Shown: positions 26,636 to 35,559 of the stretch, piece by piece
How the letters are laid out: each line of letters begins with the position of its first letter
Position numbering within the stretch: position 1 is the stretch's first letter
Assembly: GCA_024639785.1 (NCBI GenBank)
Contig: JAHEGI010000020.1
Location: 5,001-69,000 of the forward strand
Reading direction: 5' to 3'
Length of the DNA stretch: 64,000 nucleotides
Origin: Cryomorphaceae bacterium
Lineage (GTDB): Bacteria; Bacteroidota; Bacteroidia; Flavobacteriales; Schleiferiaceae
The notes under the pieces: generated by a model
Told to the model about the DNA's origin: nothing
The model's input: the letters and a program-made list of their open reading frames with translations, nothing else
Databases searched by the model: none
Program-made: the position numbers and the translations under genes

Positions 26636-28846
26636 TTACCCGAAGTACACTTTATGCACTCGGTACGCCAGCGCTGCGATATCGCGTAATTCCAAAAGAA
26701 GCTTCGTTTGAAGATGGGTTTGACGTGTAGTCAACTCCCCTTGGCGGTAGCGTTGCACGTCCAATTCTAACGCCCGATTGATGTCCATCACGATGCGGCG
26801 CTTTGCATTGAGTAAGTCCGCATGCGCCTCCGCCTTGCCCGTTTCAAGCGCCGTCACGATGCGATACATGTAGGGATTGAACAACGCGAGCAAGTCAGCG
26901 TAAGCCAATAGGAATTGACCATGTGGCTCCTTGTGAAAATTTGCGAGATGAGCATATTGCTCTTCCACCATAATTCGGGCACTCTGACTCAAATCACAGA
27001 TATAGTCGAAGGCCATCAAATGCACCGCAGCCTGACTTCCCTCATCGAGTTTCAGTTCCTTGAGCACGCGCGTCATCTTCAATTCCAAATTGCGTTGGCG
27101 CTTGACCACCGCTTCAATCTCTTTATTCAAACGCACCGAACTACGCTTTTGCTTGGCCACTAAGGCTTCACCGGCCATGGCAACAATGTTTGCCGAGCGG
27201 CGAATGTCTGCAGCCATCAAGTTTCGGCTCATGCTGACGGGATCATCACTCAAGGATAGATTGTATACCTCGTCATCAACGAGGTTTTCGGACTTCATCT
27301 TCTTGGCAAAGCCCATGTTGCTGCGAACAATCTGGCCAATCGCAAAGACGGTGAGGATCAATGCCGCGATGAACTCCCCATAGTGTAAGAAGGCCGCAAA
27401 GAGTGCGGCAGCAAGGAATGCCACGGCGGCCGTCAAGAGCCACCCACCAATGACGTTGAGTACTCCGGCTACGCGATAAACGGCGCTTTCACGACCCCAA
27501 GCACGGTCCGCGAGCGAAGATCCCATTCCTACCATGAAAACCACATAGGTCGTAGACAGCGGAAGGCCCAAGCTTGTGGCATAGGCGATGAGGGAACTAG
27601 CGACCATTAGGTCGACCGCAGCGCGCACTAAATCAAAGGCCGGAGCGTCTTTCGATTTGGATTCGGGCAGGGTCTGAAAGCGTACATCCGTCCACGTTTG
27701 GAAACGCGCTGAGCTCACTGTGGCCAGCCCTTGACTCAAGCCTCCGGCTGCAGACACGAGGAGGCGAGAAAGCGTGTTGGGCTTGAATTTTTCTGAACCT
27801 TCTCCTTGACGTGACAAACCAATTTGCGTGGCCGACACTTTGCGGGCCTTGGCGCTCGTCCACAGCGTGACAATCATAATCAGGCCCGCCAACACCAACA
27901 ATAAGGTCGGCGTACCCACTTCTTTGGCCATACTATCCATGATCAACTCATGTGCATCCACCCCTGCAACCGCGAACATGCCATAGGCTTGATACGCCGC
28001 AACCGCCACACCGATAAAATTGACCAGATCATTCCCGGCAAAGGCCATCGCTAAGGAGAAGGTACCGAGCAAAACTACATAGCGAAGTGGGTTGACTTTG
28101 GCGAGGGTAATCATCCCTTGGGCAATCGCTGTGAATAGGAGGAAGAGCCCACCTAGAATTGCATTCTGGTGCTCTAGGAGTAGGTGCACCGTGTCCTTGG
28201 TCAAGAAGGAAGAGCCTTTCAGGCCTTTAAAAATCAAAAAGTTGATAATCAAGGTTGAGGCAATTCCACTGAAGATTCCTCCCCATTTGGACAGGCTCTC
28301 TTCCAACTTATAGGTAAAAGCAAGACGGGCAATCCACTGAATACTTATTCCTGCAACAAAGGCAATGCCCACGGAGGAAAAGATTCCCTGTACAATGTCT
28401 ATCGTTGTATCCACATTGATGTACTCCGAGAAGGCAAAGGGATCTAACCCAGAATCAATGGCCGTGAGAAAGCCAATGGATGCACCAGCTCCAAAAAGAG
28501 TGAATACTAAGGAAACGGTCGTTGACGTGGGAAACCCGAGTGTATTGTAGATATCCAACAAGATCACATTCGTCAACATGACGGCGACGAAGATGAACAT
28601 CAACGCATGAAAGCTGAAATAGCCTGGATTGAAGACGGATTTTCGAGCGACTTCCATCATGCCACTGGAGAACGTTGTGCCTAAAAGAACCCCTAAACTC
28701 GCGACAATGAGTATGGTTTTCATGCTTGCCACCTTGGAACCTAGGGAGGAATTTAAAAAGTTCACCGCGTCATTACTAACGCCAACGATTAATCCCAATG
28801 CGCTCAAGGAGAATAAGAGCACTACGAGGAGCAAGTATGAATCCAT
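26636..28846 (-). CDS. PiT-type phosphate transporter fused to a PhoU-like domain
   Basis: A 736-residue inner-membrane protein. The N-terminal 500 residues form a PiT sodium- or proton-coupled phosphate carrier with inverted repeats: GVSNDAVNFLNSSLGS at residues 22-37 and AGNDLVNFIGVAVAAYQAYG near 275. The C-terminal 220 residues are a soluble helical PhoU/DUF47-like domain, which in other bacteria is a separate protein that regulates the carrier. The fusion is known in Bacteroidota. A perfect -7 box lies 6 bases before the ATG, so the message may have almost no leader. Confidence 0.92.
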   Translation of the reverse strand: MDSYLLLVVLLFSLSALGLIVGVSNDAVNFLNSSLGSKVASMKTILIVASLGVLLGTTFSSGMMEVARKSVFNPGYFSFHALMFIFVAVMLTNVILLDIYNTLGFPTSTTVSLVFTLFGAGASIGFLTAIDSGLDPFAFSEYINVDTTIDIVQGIFSSVGIAFVAGISIQWIARLAFTYKLEESLSKWGGIFSGIASTLIINFLIFKGLKGSSFLTKDTVHLLLEHQNAILGGLFLLFTAIAQGMITLAKVNPLRYVVLLGTFSLAMAFAGNDLVNFIGVAVAAYQAYGMFAVAGVDAHELIMDSMAKEVGTPTLLLVLAGLIMIVTLWTSAKARKVSATQIGLSRQGEGSEKFKPNTLSRLLVSAAGGLSQGLATVSSARFQTWTDVRFQTLPESKSKDAPAFDLVRAAVDLMVASSLIAYATSLGLPLSTTYVVFMVGMGSSLADRAWGRESAVYRVAGVLNVIGGWLLTAAVAFLAAALFAAFLHYGEFIAALILTVFAIGQIVRSNMGFAKKMKSENLVDDEVYNLSLSDDPVSMSRNLMAADIRRSANIVAMAGEALVAKQKRSSVRLNKEIEAVVKRQRNLELKMTRVLKELKLDEGSQAAVHLMAFDYICDLSQSARIMVEEQYAHLANFHKEPHGQFLLAYADLLALFNPYMYRIVTALETGKAEAHADLLNAKRRIVMDINRALELDVQRYRQGELTTRQTHLQTKLLLELRDIAALAYRVHKVYFG

Positions 28847-28851
28847 GAGCG

Positions 28852-28859
28852 CAAAAGTA
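28852..28859 (-). promoter_or_regulatory. -7 promoter box for the phosphate transporter gene
   Basis: The minus strand reads TACTTTTG, a perfect TAnnTTTG match ending 6 bases before the ATG. That places transcription start at or next to the start codon. Confidence 0.5.
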
Positions 28860-28892
28860 CCGCTTATGTCAGTCCACGAGTTAATTCCATGT

Positions 28893-28900
28893 TATTTTTC
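28893..28900 (+). promoter_or_regulatory. Possible -7 box for the DUF255 gene
   Basis: TATTTTTC matches TAnnTTTG at 7 of 8 positions, 31 bases before the GTG at 28931. It lies inside the longer frame that starts at ATG 28889, which argues for the later start. Confidence 0.35.
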
Positions 28901-28930
28901 CATCCTGCTCGGACGGCGTATCCTTGTGTC

Positions 28931-30832
28931 GTGAACAACCTGGCTCAAAGTGATAGCGCTTACTTACAGCAGCATGCAAACAATCCGGTAGATTGGTGGC
29001 CATGGAATGCCGAGTCCTTGGAGGCCGCCGCCGCCCAAGGCCAATGGCTATTGGTCAGTATTGGCTATTCGGCTTGCCATTGGTGCCACGTCATGGAACG
29101 TGAAATTTTTGAGGATGCCGACTGTGCTTCCTACATGAATGCGCACTTTCGGAATATCAAAGTGGACCGGGAAGAGCGACCGGATATCGACCAAGCTTAT
29201 ATGGATGCGGCGCTGGCTCTATCTGGTCAAGGTGGTTGGCCATTGAATGTGGTTTGTTTGCCCGATGGACGTCCTATTTGGGCCTCCACCTATCTACCAA
29301 AGGAGCGATGGCTGGCCGCCTTGGAACGATTAGTCGGGATTCGTGAGGAACACGCGGATTTGCCCGGACCCTATGCACAACGACTCGTGGATGCGTTAGA
29401 GGCCTCCCTACTGCCAAGCTCTCAGATACTCCCTCTTCCACAATCGCTGGACGAGCTTCCCGCGTGGGATAGTGCTTGGGACCCTGACCATGGGGGCTTC
29501 CGTGGAGCGCCGAAGTTTCCATTGCCCGCGTTGTGGACGGAAGTAGCTCGACTCCCACGTGCGGGGAAGGACGGTCCTGATCATAGCTTGATGACTTTGC
29601 GTAGTATTCTTCGCTCAGGGAGCTATGATGCGCTACGCGGAGGACTCTTCCGCTATAGCACGGATCCCGTTTGGCAGGTTCCCCACTTTGAAAAAATGGC
29701 CTATGACAATGGGCTATGGATGCGTTGGGCCGCTGCTGCCTATGCGCGAAAGTCCGAACCCCTCTTTGCCGAAGCATTTAAGTCCACGGCCGAATGGCTC
29801 TTCAGAGAAATGCGTCTCCCCAGCGGCCTTTTTGCGGCCTCCCTCGATGCAGATTATGCCGGACAGGAAGGTCGATCCTACACATGGACCGAATCGGAAC
29901 TTGAATCTTCGCTGGACGCCGATTGCGCCGCACGCGCCATTCAATTATTCAAGGCACAAGGCCCTGCCTGGGAAAATCAATGGATTCTGCATCGGCACCC
30001 GCAAGAAAATGATCTGAAGGTGCATCAAGCTTGGGAAGATCTCATGGTGGATTTGCGGCCACATGCGCTTCAACGATCCCTCCCCTTTCGAGATGACAAG
30101 TCTGTCCATGCATGGAACGCTTATATCGTGGTAGGCCTGGCAGAAGGCGCTCTGCATTTTCCCCCATGGAAAGCGCGTGCGGTCGAGTCGGCCAAGGCGC
30201 ATTGGGAAGCTTTTGGTGCGGACCACGGGACGATAGGTCATGTTGTCTACCCTGGAAAAACAACACAGGGTCGAGCCTTTTTGGACGACTTAGCCGCCAC
30301 CATGGCCTGTTGTATCGCGATGGCTCAACTTACCTTGGACCCGCTGTGGGTAGATCGGTGTGATGCCCTGATACAGCAGGCAAATTCAGGCCATTGGGAT
30401 GGTCAAGCCTATACCTTTTCGCACCGAGATCAAGCGGAACCTGCGTTTATGAATCACTACGATTGGGAGGACGATGTCCTGCCCAGCGCACAAGCGGGCA
30501 TAGCGAGAACATTGATATACCTAGGCCATCTGCGCCAACGATCAGATTATCTCCAACGGGCCAGGCATTTGATTGTTGCCGCGAATCTGAGTGAACGCGA
30601 AGTCCGGCAGTCATTGTCGTGGTGGAGTTTGATTCCTTGGGTTCAAGACCATGTGGAGCATCTAATCATAAAGCCGAAAGCCCATTTGATGCACGCCCTC
30701 CCTGCACATTTTTGGCTGTGGGGGCCCGGCGAAACGGTTAAAGGTCCCTTTGGACAGCTCTGCCACATGACCGCCTGTACTTTGGCTTTTGAAACAGACA
30801 CAGACCTCCATGCCTACTTCCAAAAAGACTAA
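28931..30832 (+). CDS. Thioredoxin-domain protein of the DUF255 (YyaL/SPATA20) family
   Basis: A 633-residue protein. The GTG at 28931 gives the usual family N-terminus (NNLAQSDSAYLQQHANNPVD); an ATG at 28889 would add 14 residues. The thioredoxin-like domain has CHWC at Cys49-Cys52, followed by six-hairpin (GH76-like) helices: KFPLPALW, GLFRYSTDPVWQVPHFEKM and SLDADYAG. The biochemical function is not known. The gene is divergent from the phosphate transporter, and its 3' end overlaps tag by 23 bases. Confidence 0.9.
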   Translation: MNNLAQSDSAYLQQHANNPVDWWPWNAESLEAAAAQGQWLLVSIGYSACHWCHVMEREIFEDADCASYMNAHFRNIKVDREERPDIDQAYMDAALALSGQGGWPLNVVCLPDGRPIWASTYLPKERWLAALERLVGIREEHADLPGPYAQRLVDALEASLLPSSQILPLPQSLDELPAWDSAWDPDHGGFRGAPKFPLPALWTEVARLPRAGKDGPDHSLMTLRSILRSGSYDALRGGLFRYSTDPVWQVPHFEKMAYDNGLWMRWAAAAYARKSEPLFAEAFKSTAEWLFREMRLPSGLFAASLDADYAGQEGRSYTWTESELESSLDADCAARAIQLFKAQGPAWENQWILHRHPQENDLKVHQAWEDLMVDLRPHALQRSLPFRDDKSVHAWNAYIVVGLAEGALHFPPWKARAVESAKAHWEAFGADHGTIGHVVYPGKTTQGRAFLDDLAATMACCIAMAQLTLDPLWVDRCDALIQQANSGHWDGQAYTFSHRDQAEPAFMNHYDWEDDVLPSAQAGIARTLIYLGHLRQRSDYLQRARHLIVAANLSEREVRQSLSWWSLIPWVQDHVEHLIIKPKAHLMHALPAHFWLWGPGETVKGPFGQLCHMTACTLAFETDTDLHAYFQKD

Positions 30833-31406
30833 ATGCGCGTGGTGCTTGACCGCCCCTGATTACGAAGCCTACCATGATGCGCATTGGGGACGTCCCATCT
30901 ATGATGACCGTCAAATGTTCCAGTTCCTTCTCCTTGAGACTTTTCAGGCGGGCCTCAATTGGCTCATGGTGTGGCGTAAACGCGAGGCCTTTGCGCTCGC
31001 ATTTCATCAATTTGACCCCCATCGTATAGCTCAAATGACGGAAGCAGATGTCGAGCGGCTCGCCATGGATCCAGGGATTATTCGAAATCGCGCGAAAATT
31101 CGCGCGGCCATTAAGAATGCTCAAGCTACACTTGCCCTTCAAGAAGAAGGCATAGGATTGGCTGCGTACTTCTGGTCATGGACGAAGGGACAAGTTCAGG
31201 AGCGCCCAAATGGACAACCTGTGCCATCTAAGAGTGCATTAAGCGATCAGATTTCGGCGGATTTGAAAAAGAGGGGGTTTTCCTTTGTAGGGAGCACCGT
31301 GATTTATGCCCATTTACAAGCCAGTGGGCTCATCAATGACCATGATTCAGACTGCTTTAGAGCTTCGGAAGTCCGAGCCTTGGCACACCCGCCCGAAAAG
31401 CCTTGA
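30810..31406 (+). CDS. tag: DNA-3-methyladenine glycosylase I
   Basis: A 198-residue HhH-superfamily enzyme that removes 3-methyladenine from alkylated DNA. The zinc site is complete: a Cys in KCAWC, His in AYHDAHWG, and the C-terminal HDSDC pair. The aromatic pocket residues are in FQAGLNWLMVWRKREAF, and NRAKIRAAIKNA marks the helix-hairpin-helix. It starts inside the end of the DUF255 gene (23-base overlap), and its 3' end overlaps tsaB by 50 bases on the opposite strand. Confidence 0.94.
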   Translation: MPTSKKTKCAWCLTAPDYEAYHDAHWGRPIYDDRQMFQFLLLETFQAGLNWLMVWRKREAFALAFHQFDPHRIAQMTEADVERLAMDPGIIRNRAKIRAAIKNAQATLALQEEGIGLAAYFWSWTKGQVQERPNGQPVPSKSALSDQISADLKKRGFSFVGSTVIYAHLQASGLINDHDSDCFRASEVRALAHPPEKP

Positions 31407-32064
31407 GGTAATTTGGGCTAAAGGCGGCCGCGTCCACTGCTTCACCCGCATTGAAGGCAGCTAGGGCCAGCTTCGCCCCATGCCTTGCGGAGGCATAGGG
31501 AATACCTAAGTCCTGAAGTCCGGGAAATCCTGGGATGGCCTTGGCCACACCATCCCCCACTCCATAGACCGTATGTTGGTTCGGCAATCCAGCAGGAATG
31601 GGCTCCTCCTCTAGGAGCTGGGGCGCATCATCACTTAAGCGCTGGCCATTCCCATCAAAGAGCGCGCTGTATACTTCCATGCGTCGGGCATCCATGGCGG
31701 CCCAAAAAGTAGCCTCCGAAGCGAATTCCCCTCGTGCCTCCATCCCTGCATGGGATAGCGCTTGCAGCGATGAGTACGCAATGAGCGGGAGATCATAGGG
31801 AGCCACTAAGCCCTTCGCAGAGGCGGCGCCAATGCGCAAACCGGTGTAGGATCCTGGGCCTGCAGATAGGGCTATGGCATCAAAGCTAGATACCGCATAT
31901 CCCGTTTCTTGAATCAACCGCTGCAGATAGACATGCAGGACTTCAGCATGTTGAAATCCATTCGGATCGACCGATCCAACTTCATACACCAACTGGTCGC
32001 CCTCCATGAGCGCAACATCACAGCGGCGTGAGGCCGTTTCTAGTAAGAGGATTCGCGCCGACAT
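31357..32064 (-). CDS. tsaB: tRNA threonylcarbamoyladenosine biosynthesis protein TsaB
   Basis: A 235-residue ASKHA-fold protein that partners TsaD in forming t6A37 on ANN-decoding tRNAs. It opens with ILLLETASRRCDVALMEGD and has SAGPGSYTGLRIGAASAKGL near residue 69, both diagnostic. The metal-binding residues of TsaD are absent, as expected for TsaB. It lies 9 bases downstream of the membrane-fusion gene and converges with tag with a 50-base overlap. Confidence 0.94.
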   Translation of the reverse strand: MSARILLLETASRRCDVALMEGDQLVYEVGSVDPNGFQHAEVLHVYLQRLIQETGYAVSSFDAIALSAGPGSYTGLRIGAASAKGLVAPYDLPLIAYSSLQALSHAGMEARGEFASEATFWAAMDARRMEVYSALFDGNGQRLSDDAPQLLEEEPIPAGLPNQHTVYGVGDGVAKAIPGFPGLQDLGIPYASARHGAKLALAAFNAGEAVDAAAFSPNYLKAFRAGVPRLGLPKL

Positions 32065-32073
32065 GGCCGCAAG

Positions 32074-33291
32074 TTACTTCTTGATCGTAACCTTATCGCC
32101 GTCTTCAAGTTTGCGACTCACGGCATCAAATGGACCGCGGACTACCTTGACATCACTGAGGGCATCCAAACTTGTACCGATATCAATAAACTGCTCATCT
32201 TGAATGCCTGTGCTCACCTGATATTGACGCACGAGGTCACCTTCCACAACGAAGACCACTTCATTCATCTTTTTCTGGACAGAATCCTCGCGCGTTGTGA
32301 CCGCTTCTATAGGCAAACAGCGTGCATTGGCTGATTTTTTGGTGCGGATATCGACCGTGGCTGTCATGCCGGAACGCAAAGGCTGGGCGCGACTTTCCGT
32401 TACCAGGTCGGCATAGCTTGCTGGCAGAATTCGTACCTCTACTTCAAAATTCGTCACTTGATTAGCGCTGAGCTGTTGGCCCTTTGCTGCATTGCTGATT
32501 TCTGTCACGATCGCCTTGAAGTCATGCCCCAAAAAGGCATCCACACGCACGATCGCCGTATCTCCCATATGGACTCGAACGATGTCATTTTCATTCACAT
32601 CCACTACAACCTCCATGGTTTCCAGCTGCGAAACTCGCATCATCTCGGTGCCAGCCATTTGAGCTGTACCTACCACGCGTTCGCCCACTTCGACATTCAG
32701 GCCTGTGACCGTGCCATCCATAGGAGCCGTAATGACTGTACGCTTCAGGTTGTCCTTCGCTTCCTTCACCGAATTGAAGGCCGATTGCAATTGATATTCC
32801 GCCGATTCCACCGCGAGTTCAGCCACCGCGTACATGCGTTCCGCCGCATCCCATTCAGCTTGAGAAATCACATTCTGATTCTTCAACGTCATGTTGCGCT
32901 TGTACGTCTGCGTGGCTTCTAAAAATTGCGCTTGCGCTTGCGCCTTTCCAGAACGTGCCATATTGAGGGACGCCTCGGCCCGGCCAAGCATGGATTGATA
33001 AATGTCCGGGTTGATTTTTGCTAGAAGTTGGCCTTTTCTGACTTGTTGACCTTCAACCACGGGCAAAGCAATGATTTCACCACTGACTTCCGGTGAAATT
33101 TTGACATCAACTGCTGGCTGAATTTTGCCTGAGGCATTCACCGTTTCCACGATAGTATGCAAGCTTACTTCGGTCAATTCCACTTCCAAAACATCGCCGG
33201 TAGCGCCCCACCATCCCTGTTTCTTGCCGATGACACCCACGGTGCCCAAAACCGCCACGAAGGCGACTAAAATCCATAAACGTTTGTTCAT
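32074..33291 (-). CDS. Periplasmic adaptor (membrane-fusion) subunit of an efflux or export pump
   Basis: A 405-residue membrane-fusion protein with one N-terminal membrane anchor (residues 5-22). The barrel-sandwich/lipoyl half-motif PAVDVKISPEVSGEIIALPV is followed by a long coiled-coil hairpin (about 95-190). Then come the second lipoyl half TAPMDGTVTGLNVEVGERV and beta-barrel and membrane-proximal domains. It resembles MacA-type adaptors. It overlaps the TolC gene by 4 bases. No ABC or RND inner-membrane partner is adjacent; tsaB follows instead. Confidence 0.9.
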   Translation of the reverse strand: MNKRLWILVAFVAVLGTVGVIGKKQGWWGATGDVLEVELTEVSLHTIVETVNASGKIQPAVDVKISPEVSGEIIALPVVEGQQVRKGQLLAKINPDIYQSMLGRAEASLNMARSGKAQAQAQFLEATQTYKRNMTLKNQNVISQAEWDAAERMYAVAELAVESAEYQLQSAFNSVKEAKDNLKRTVITAPMDGTVTGLNVEVGERVVGTAQMAGTEMMRVSQLETMEVVVDVNENDIVRVHMGDTAIVRVDAFLGHDFKAIVTEISNAAKGQQLSANQVTNFEVEVRILPASYADLVTESRAQPLRSGMTATVDIRTKKSANARCLPIEAVTTREDSVQKKMNEVVFVVEGDLVRQYQVSTGIQDEQFIDIGTSLDALSDVKVVRGPFDAVSRKLEDGDKVTIKK

Positions 33292-34712
33292 TGTAGGGGG
33301 TTCTGAAGATAAAATTTGAGAATGTACGCCTTGAATTGGGCATCATATTTTGCTCGAAGCACATCGCTGACCGCAGCCAAGTACGTATTCTGCACCGCAT
33401 TATAATCGTACACGGTCATCATGCCCTCGGTGCGTCGAACGTTCGCATCATCCATGGCTTTCTTTGAGGCCTCTAGGGACTTTTGCGCCGCTTGATATTG
33501 TGACCAAGCCGCACTCGCATCGGCGTGAGCGCGTTGAACTGATTGTTCAAAATTATCGCGCTCCTGCTGGTACTGTAGTTGGGCATTCTCCGCATTCAAT
33601 TTGCTGCGAGTAATGCCATTTTGCACTTGGAAGCCGCTGAAAATAGGAATGCTCAAATTCAACCCCACATAACGGCGTTGGTTTTCATAAATCTGGTCAC
33701 TAAAAGGCATAGACTCCGTGATTGGCAGCGAGTATTCGGTGTACACGGGCACTTGCGAACCCCCATTATCCCAATATCCGATAGGCACGATCACCGAACT
33801 TGACCCTGTGACTTTGCGTGCCAAATCGGAGTAGCTCGTTCCCCACTGTCCATTGACTGTCAAACGCGGTAGGCGACGAGCTTGCGCCACTTTTATGCCC
33901 AAGAGCGCACTCTCCACGCGAGCCGAAGCCGCTTTGATCGCTGGTTGGTCTTCGACTGAAGCCGCATAAATCGCATCCGGACGAAGGCTAATCACCGTAG
34001 GCTGACTATTGAACTCACTGTCCTTCATGTCGACAATGGTGAATGTCCCAACCGGTTTTCCCATGGATTGCGCCAAGATGAGGTAGGATAAGTTGGTTTG
34101 ATTCTGTGCGGTCAAAAGGCGCTGTTCATCGCGGGCCAGCTGGGCATCTAACTGCAGCAATTCATTGGCCGGCGCTGCCCCCGCTTCCACAAGCTGCTTG
34201 GCACGGCGTTGCTGACCTTGAGTTACTTTCACCTGTTCCGCAGAGACTTTTTCAGCTTCTTGCGCGAGTAAAACTGCCAAATACTGTGAAGCGGTATTCA
34301 AAGCCACCGTATTGATCGCAGCGTCGTACTGGTATTGGCTCGCTAGAATATTGACCTTGGCCTGGCGCCAGGCATTGAAAGAGGCAAAGCCATCAAAAAG
34401 GGTCATGCCAAAACCTAGCCCGCCATTGGCCGTAGAAAGGTTGTTGAACCGAACCTCATTGGTAACGGGGTCAATGGTTAAACCTGAGTTCCAAGCATTG
34501 CCCGCACTCCCGGAAATCTGAGGAAGCATGGCGCCAAAAGCGGGGGCTGCATCGGAATAAGCCCCTTTAACATTGTTGGCAGATTGACGTACCGAATAAC
34601 TGTACTCAATAGCCATTTCTACGCATTCATTGAGCGACCACGTCTCCGGTGCCTCTTGGGCTTGGAGAACGAACGCGGAGAACAAGGTTAAAAAGAAAAT
34701 GCGCGTTTTCAC
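33288..34712 (-). CDS. TolC family outer-membrane channel
   Basis: A 474-residue outer-membrane efflux protein with a GTG start at 34712 giving the signal peptide KTRIFFLTLFSAFVLQAQ. It shows the twofold TolC repeat of paired coiled-coil and barrel segments: WSLNECVEMAIEYSYSVRQS and later LNLSIPIFSGFQVQNGI. It forms the exit duct for the adaptor encoded by the overlapping next gene. The open frame extending to 34814 is not supported. Confidence 0.92.
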   Translation of the reverse strand: MKTRIFFLTLFSAFVLQAQEAPETWSLNECVEMAIEYSYSVRQSANNVKGAYSDAAPAFGAMLPQISGSAGNAWNSGLTIDPVTNEVRFNNLSTANGGLGFGMTLFDGFASFNAWRQAKVNILASQYQYDAAINTVALNTASQYLAVLLAQEAEKVSAEQVKVTQGQQRRAKQLVEAGAAPANELLQLDAQLARDEQRLLTAQNQTNLSYLILAQSMGKPVGTFTIVDMKDSEFNSQPTVISLRPDAIYAASVEDQPAIKAASARVESALLGIKVAQARRLPRLTVNGQWGTSYSDLARKVTGSSSVIVPIGYWDNGGSQVPVYTEYSLPITESMPFSDQIYENQRRYVGLNLSIPIFSGFQVQNGITRSKLNAENAQLQYQQERDNFEQSVQRAHADASAAWSQYQAAQKSLEASKKAMDDANVRRTEGMMTVYDYNAVQNTYLAAVSDVLRAKYDAQFKAYILKFYLQNPLQ

Positions 34713-34777
34713 AGTGTATGGGTTTAGTGCTATCCGAGATCCGGCACTACAAGTTCGCAAATACCGTGCTAAAGTGC

Positions 34778-35002
34778 TCAGGCTTGCGTTTTTTGCTTTT
34801 GATGACGGTACCACATAAAGGCAACCGCACCAATCAGCAAATAAGGAAATGCCATCAAGTAGAGGATTCCTGTATTCAGGCCATCGGCAACGCCGCCGCC
34901 GCCCTCAAGGTCTGTCTGCGCCGCCGCTTTGCACATGGCACATTGAGCCCATGCCCCGGAGGAGAGGACCATCATCCATGCAAGGAGCATCCACTTTTTC
35001 AT
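34778..35002 (-). CDS. 74-residue exported membrane protein with CxxC motif
   Basis: The ATG at 35002 overlaps the DUF420 stop as ATGA, so a 101-residue longer frame is rejected. The product has a signal peptide ending SSGAWAQ, directly followed by CAMCKAAAQ (CxxC at the start of the mature protein), a Gly-rich stretch and one membrane segment (about 48-64) with a basic tail HQKQK. The CxxC should therefore face the periplasm. It is the last gene of the oxidase assembly operon after SCO1 and DUF420. A copper-handling or thiol role in cytochrome oxidase assembly is inference; I know no named family. Confidence 0.75.
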   Translation of the reverse strand: MKKWMLLAWMMVLSSGAWAQCAMCKAAAQTDLEGGGGVADGLNTGILYLMAFPYLLIGAVAFMWYRHQKQKTQA

Positions 35003-35559
35003 GCCACTGGGTAATAAGGCGCCATAAAGAGATAGACCATCACGCCAGTGATAGCCACGTACATCCAAATGGGGAAGGTCCATTTCACCAAAGCCTTGTG
35101 CGCTGCAATTTGGTTATTCCACGCCCGATAGATCGAAAGCATAGCCAACGGAAGCACGGGGACGCTCAAAAGAATGTGACTAATCAGGATGAAGAAATAC
35201 ACAGGACGTATCCAGCCTTCGCCGCCAAAATGGGCATCCGGATTGGAGAGATGCGAAATCACGTAGGAGATCAAAAAGATGGCAGAAAGGGCAAAAGCGC
35301 CCACATTGGCGAGGCGGTGAAGCGCCACATTCTTCGTTTTTATCATGCCATAGGCCACTGCAAGCAACACAGCGGTAGAACCATTTAAGACGGCATGAAA
35401 GAAGGGTAAACTGCGCACGTTGGCGGAACCCCATTGTAGTTTCCATGATTCTGGAAGGAGGAATAACAAAGCCACCGCAATGGGGACTGCAATGGACAAG
35501 GCGACAATCGCAGGGATGGCAAATCGGTCGTTAGGATGCGATTTTCCGTTGGCTTTCAT
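34999..35559 (-). CDS. DUF420 membrane protein, cytochrome oxidase assembly type
   Basis: A 186-residue inner-membrane protein with about five membrane segments. The DUF420 signature is visible as LPFFHAVLNGSTAVLLAVAY near residue 50, HRLANVGAF, SYVISHLSNPDAHFGGEG and FILISHILLSVPVLPLAM. A relative (CtaM of Staphylococcus) is needed for heme-copper oxidase function. The start codon overlaps the SCO1 stop (TAATG), and its own stop overlaps the next gene, so translation is coupled through the operon. Confidence 0.9.
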   Translation of the reverse strand: MKANGKSHPNDRFAIPAIVALSIAVPIAVALLFLLPESWKLQWGSANVRSLPFFHAVLNGSTAVLLAVAYGMIKTKNVALHRLANVGAFALSAIFLISYVISHLSNPDAHFGGEGWIRPVYFFILISHILLSVPVLPLAMLSIYRAWNNQIAAHKALVKWTFPIWMYVAITGVMVYLFMAPYYPVA

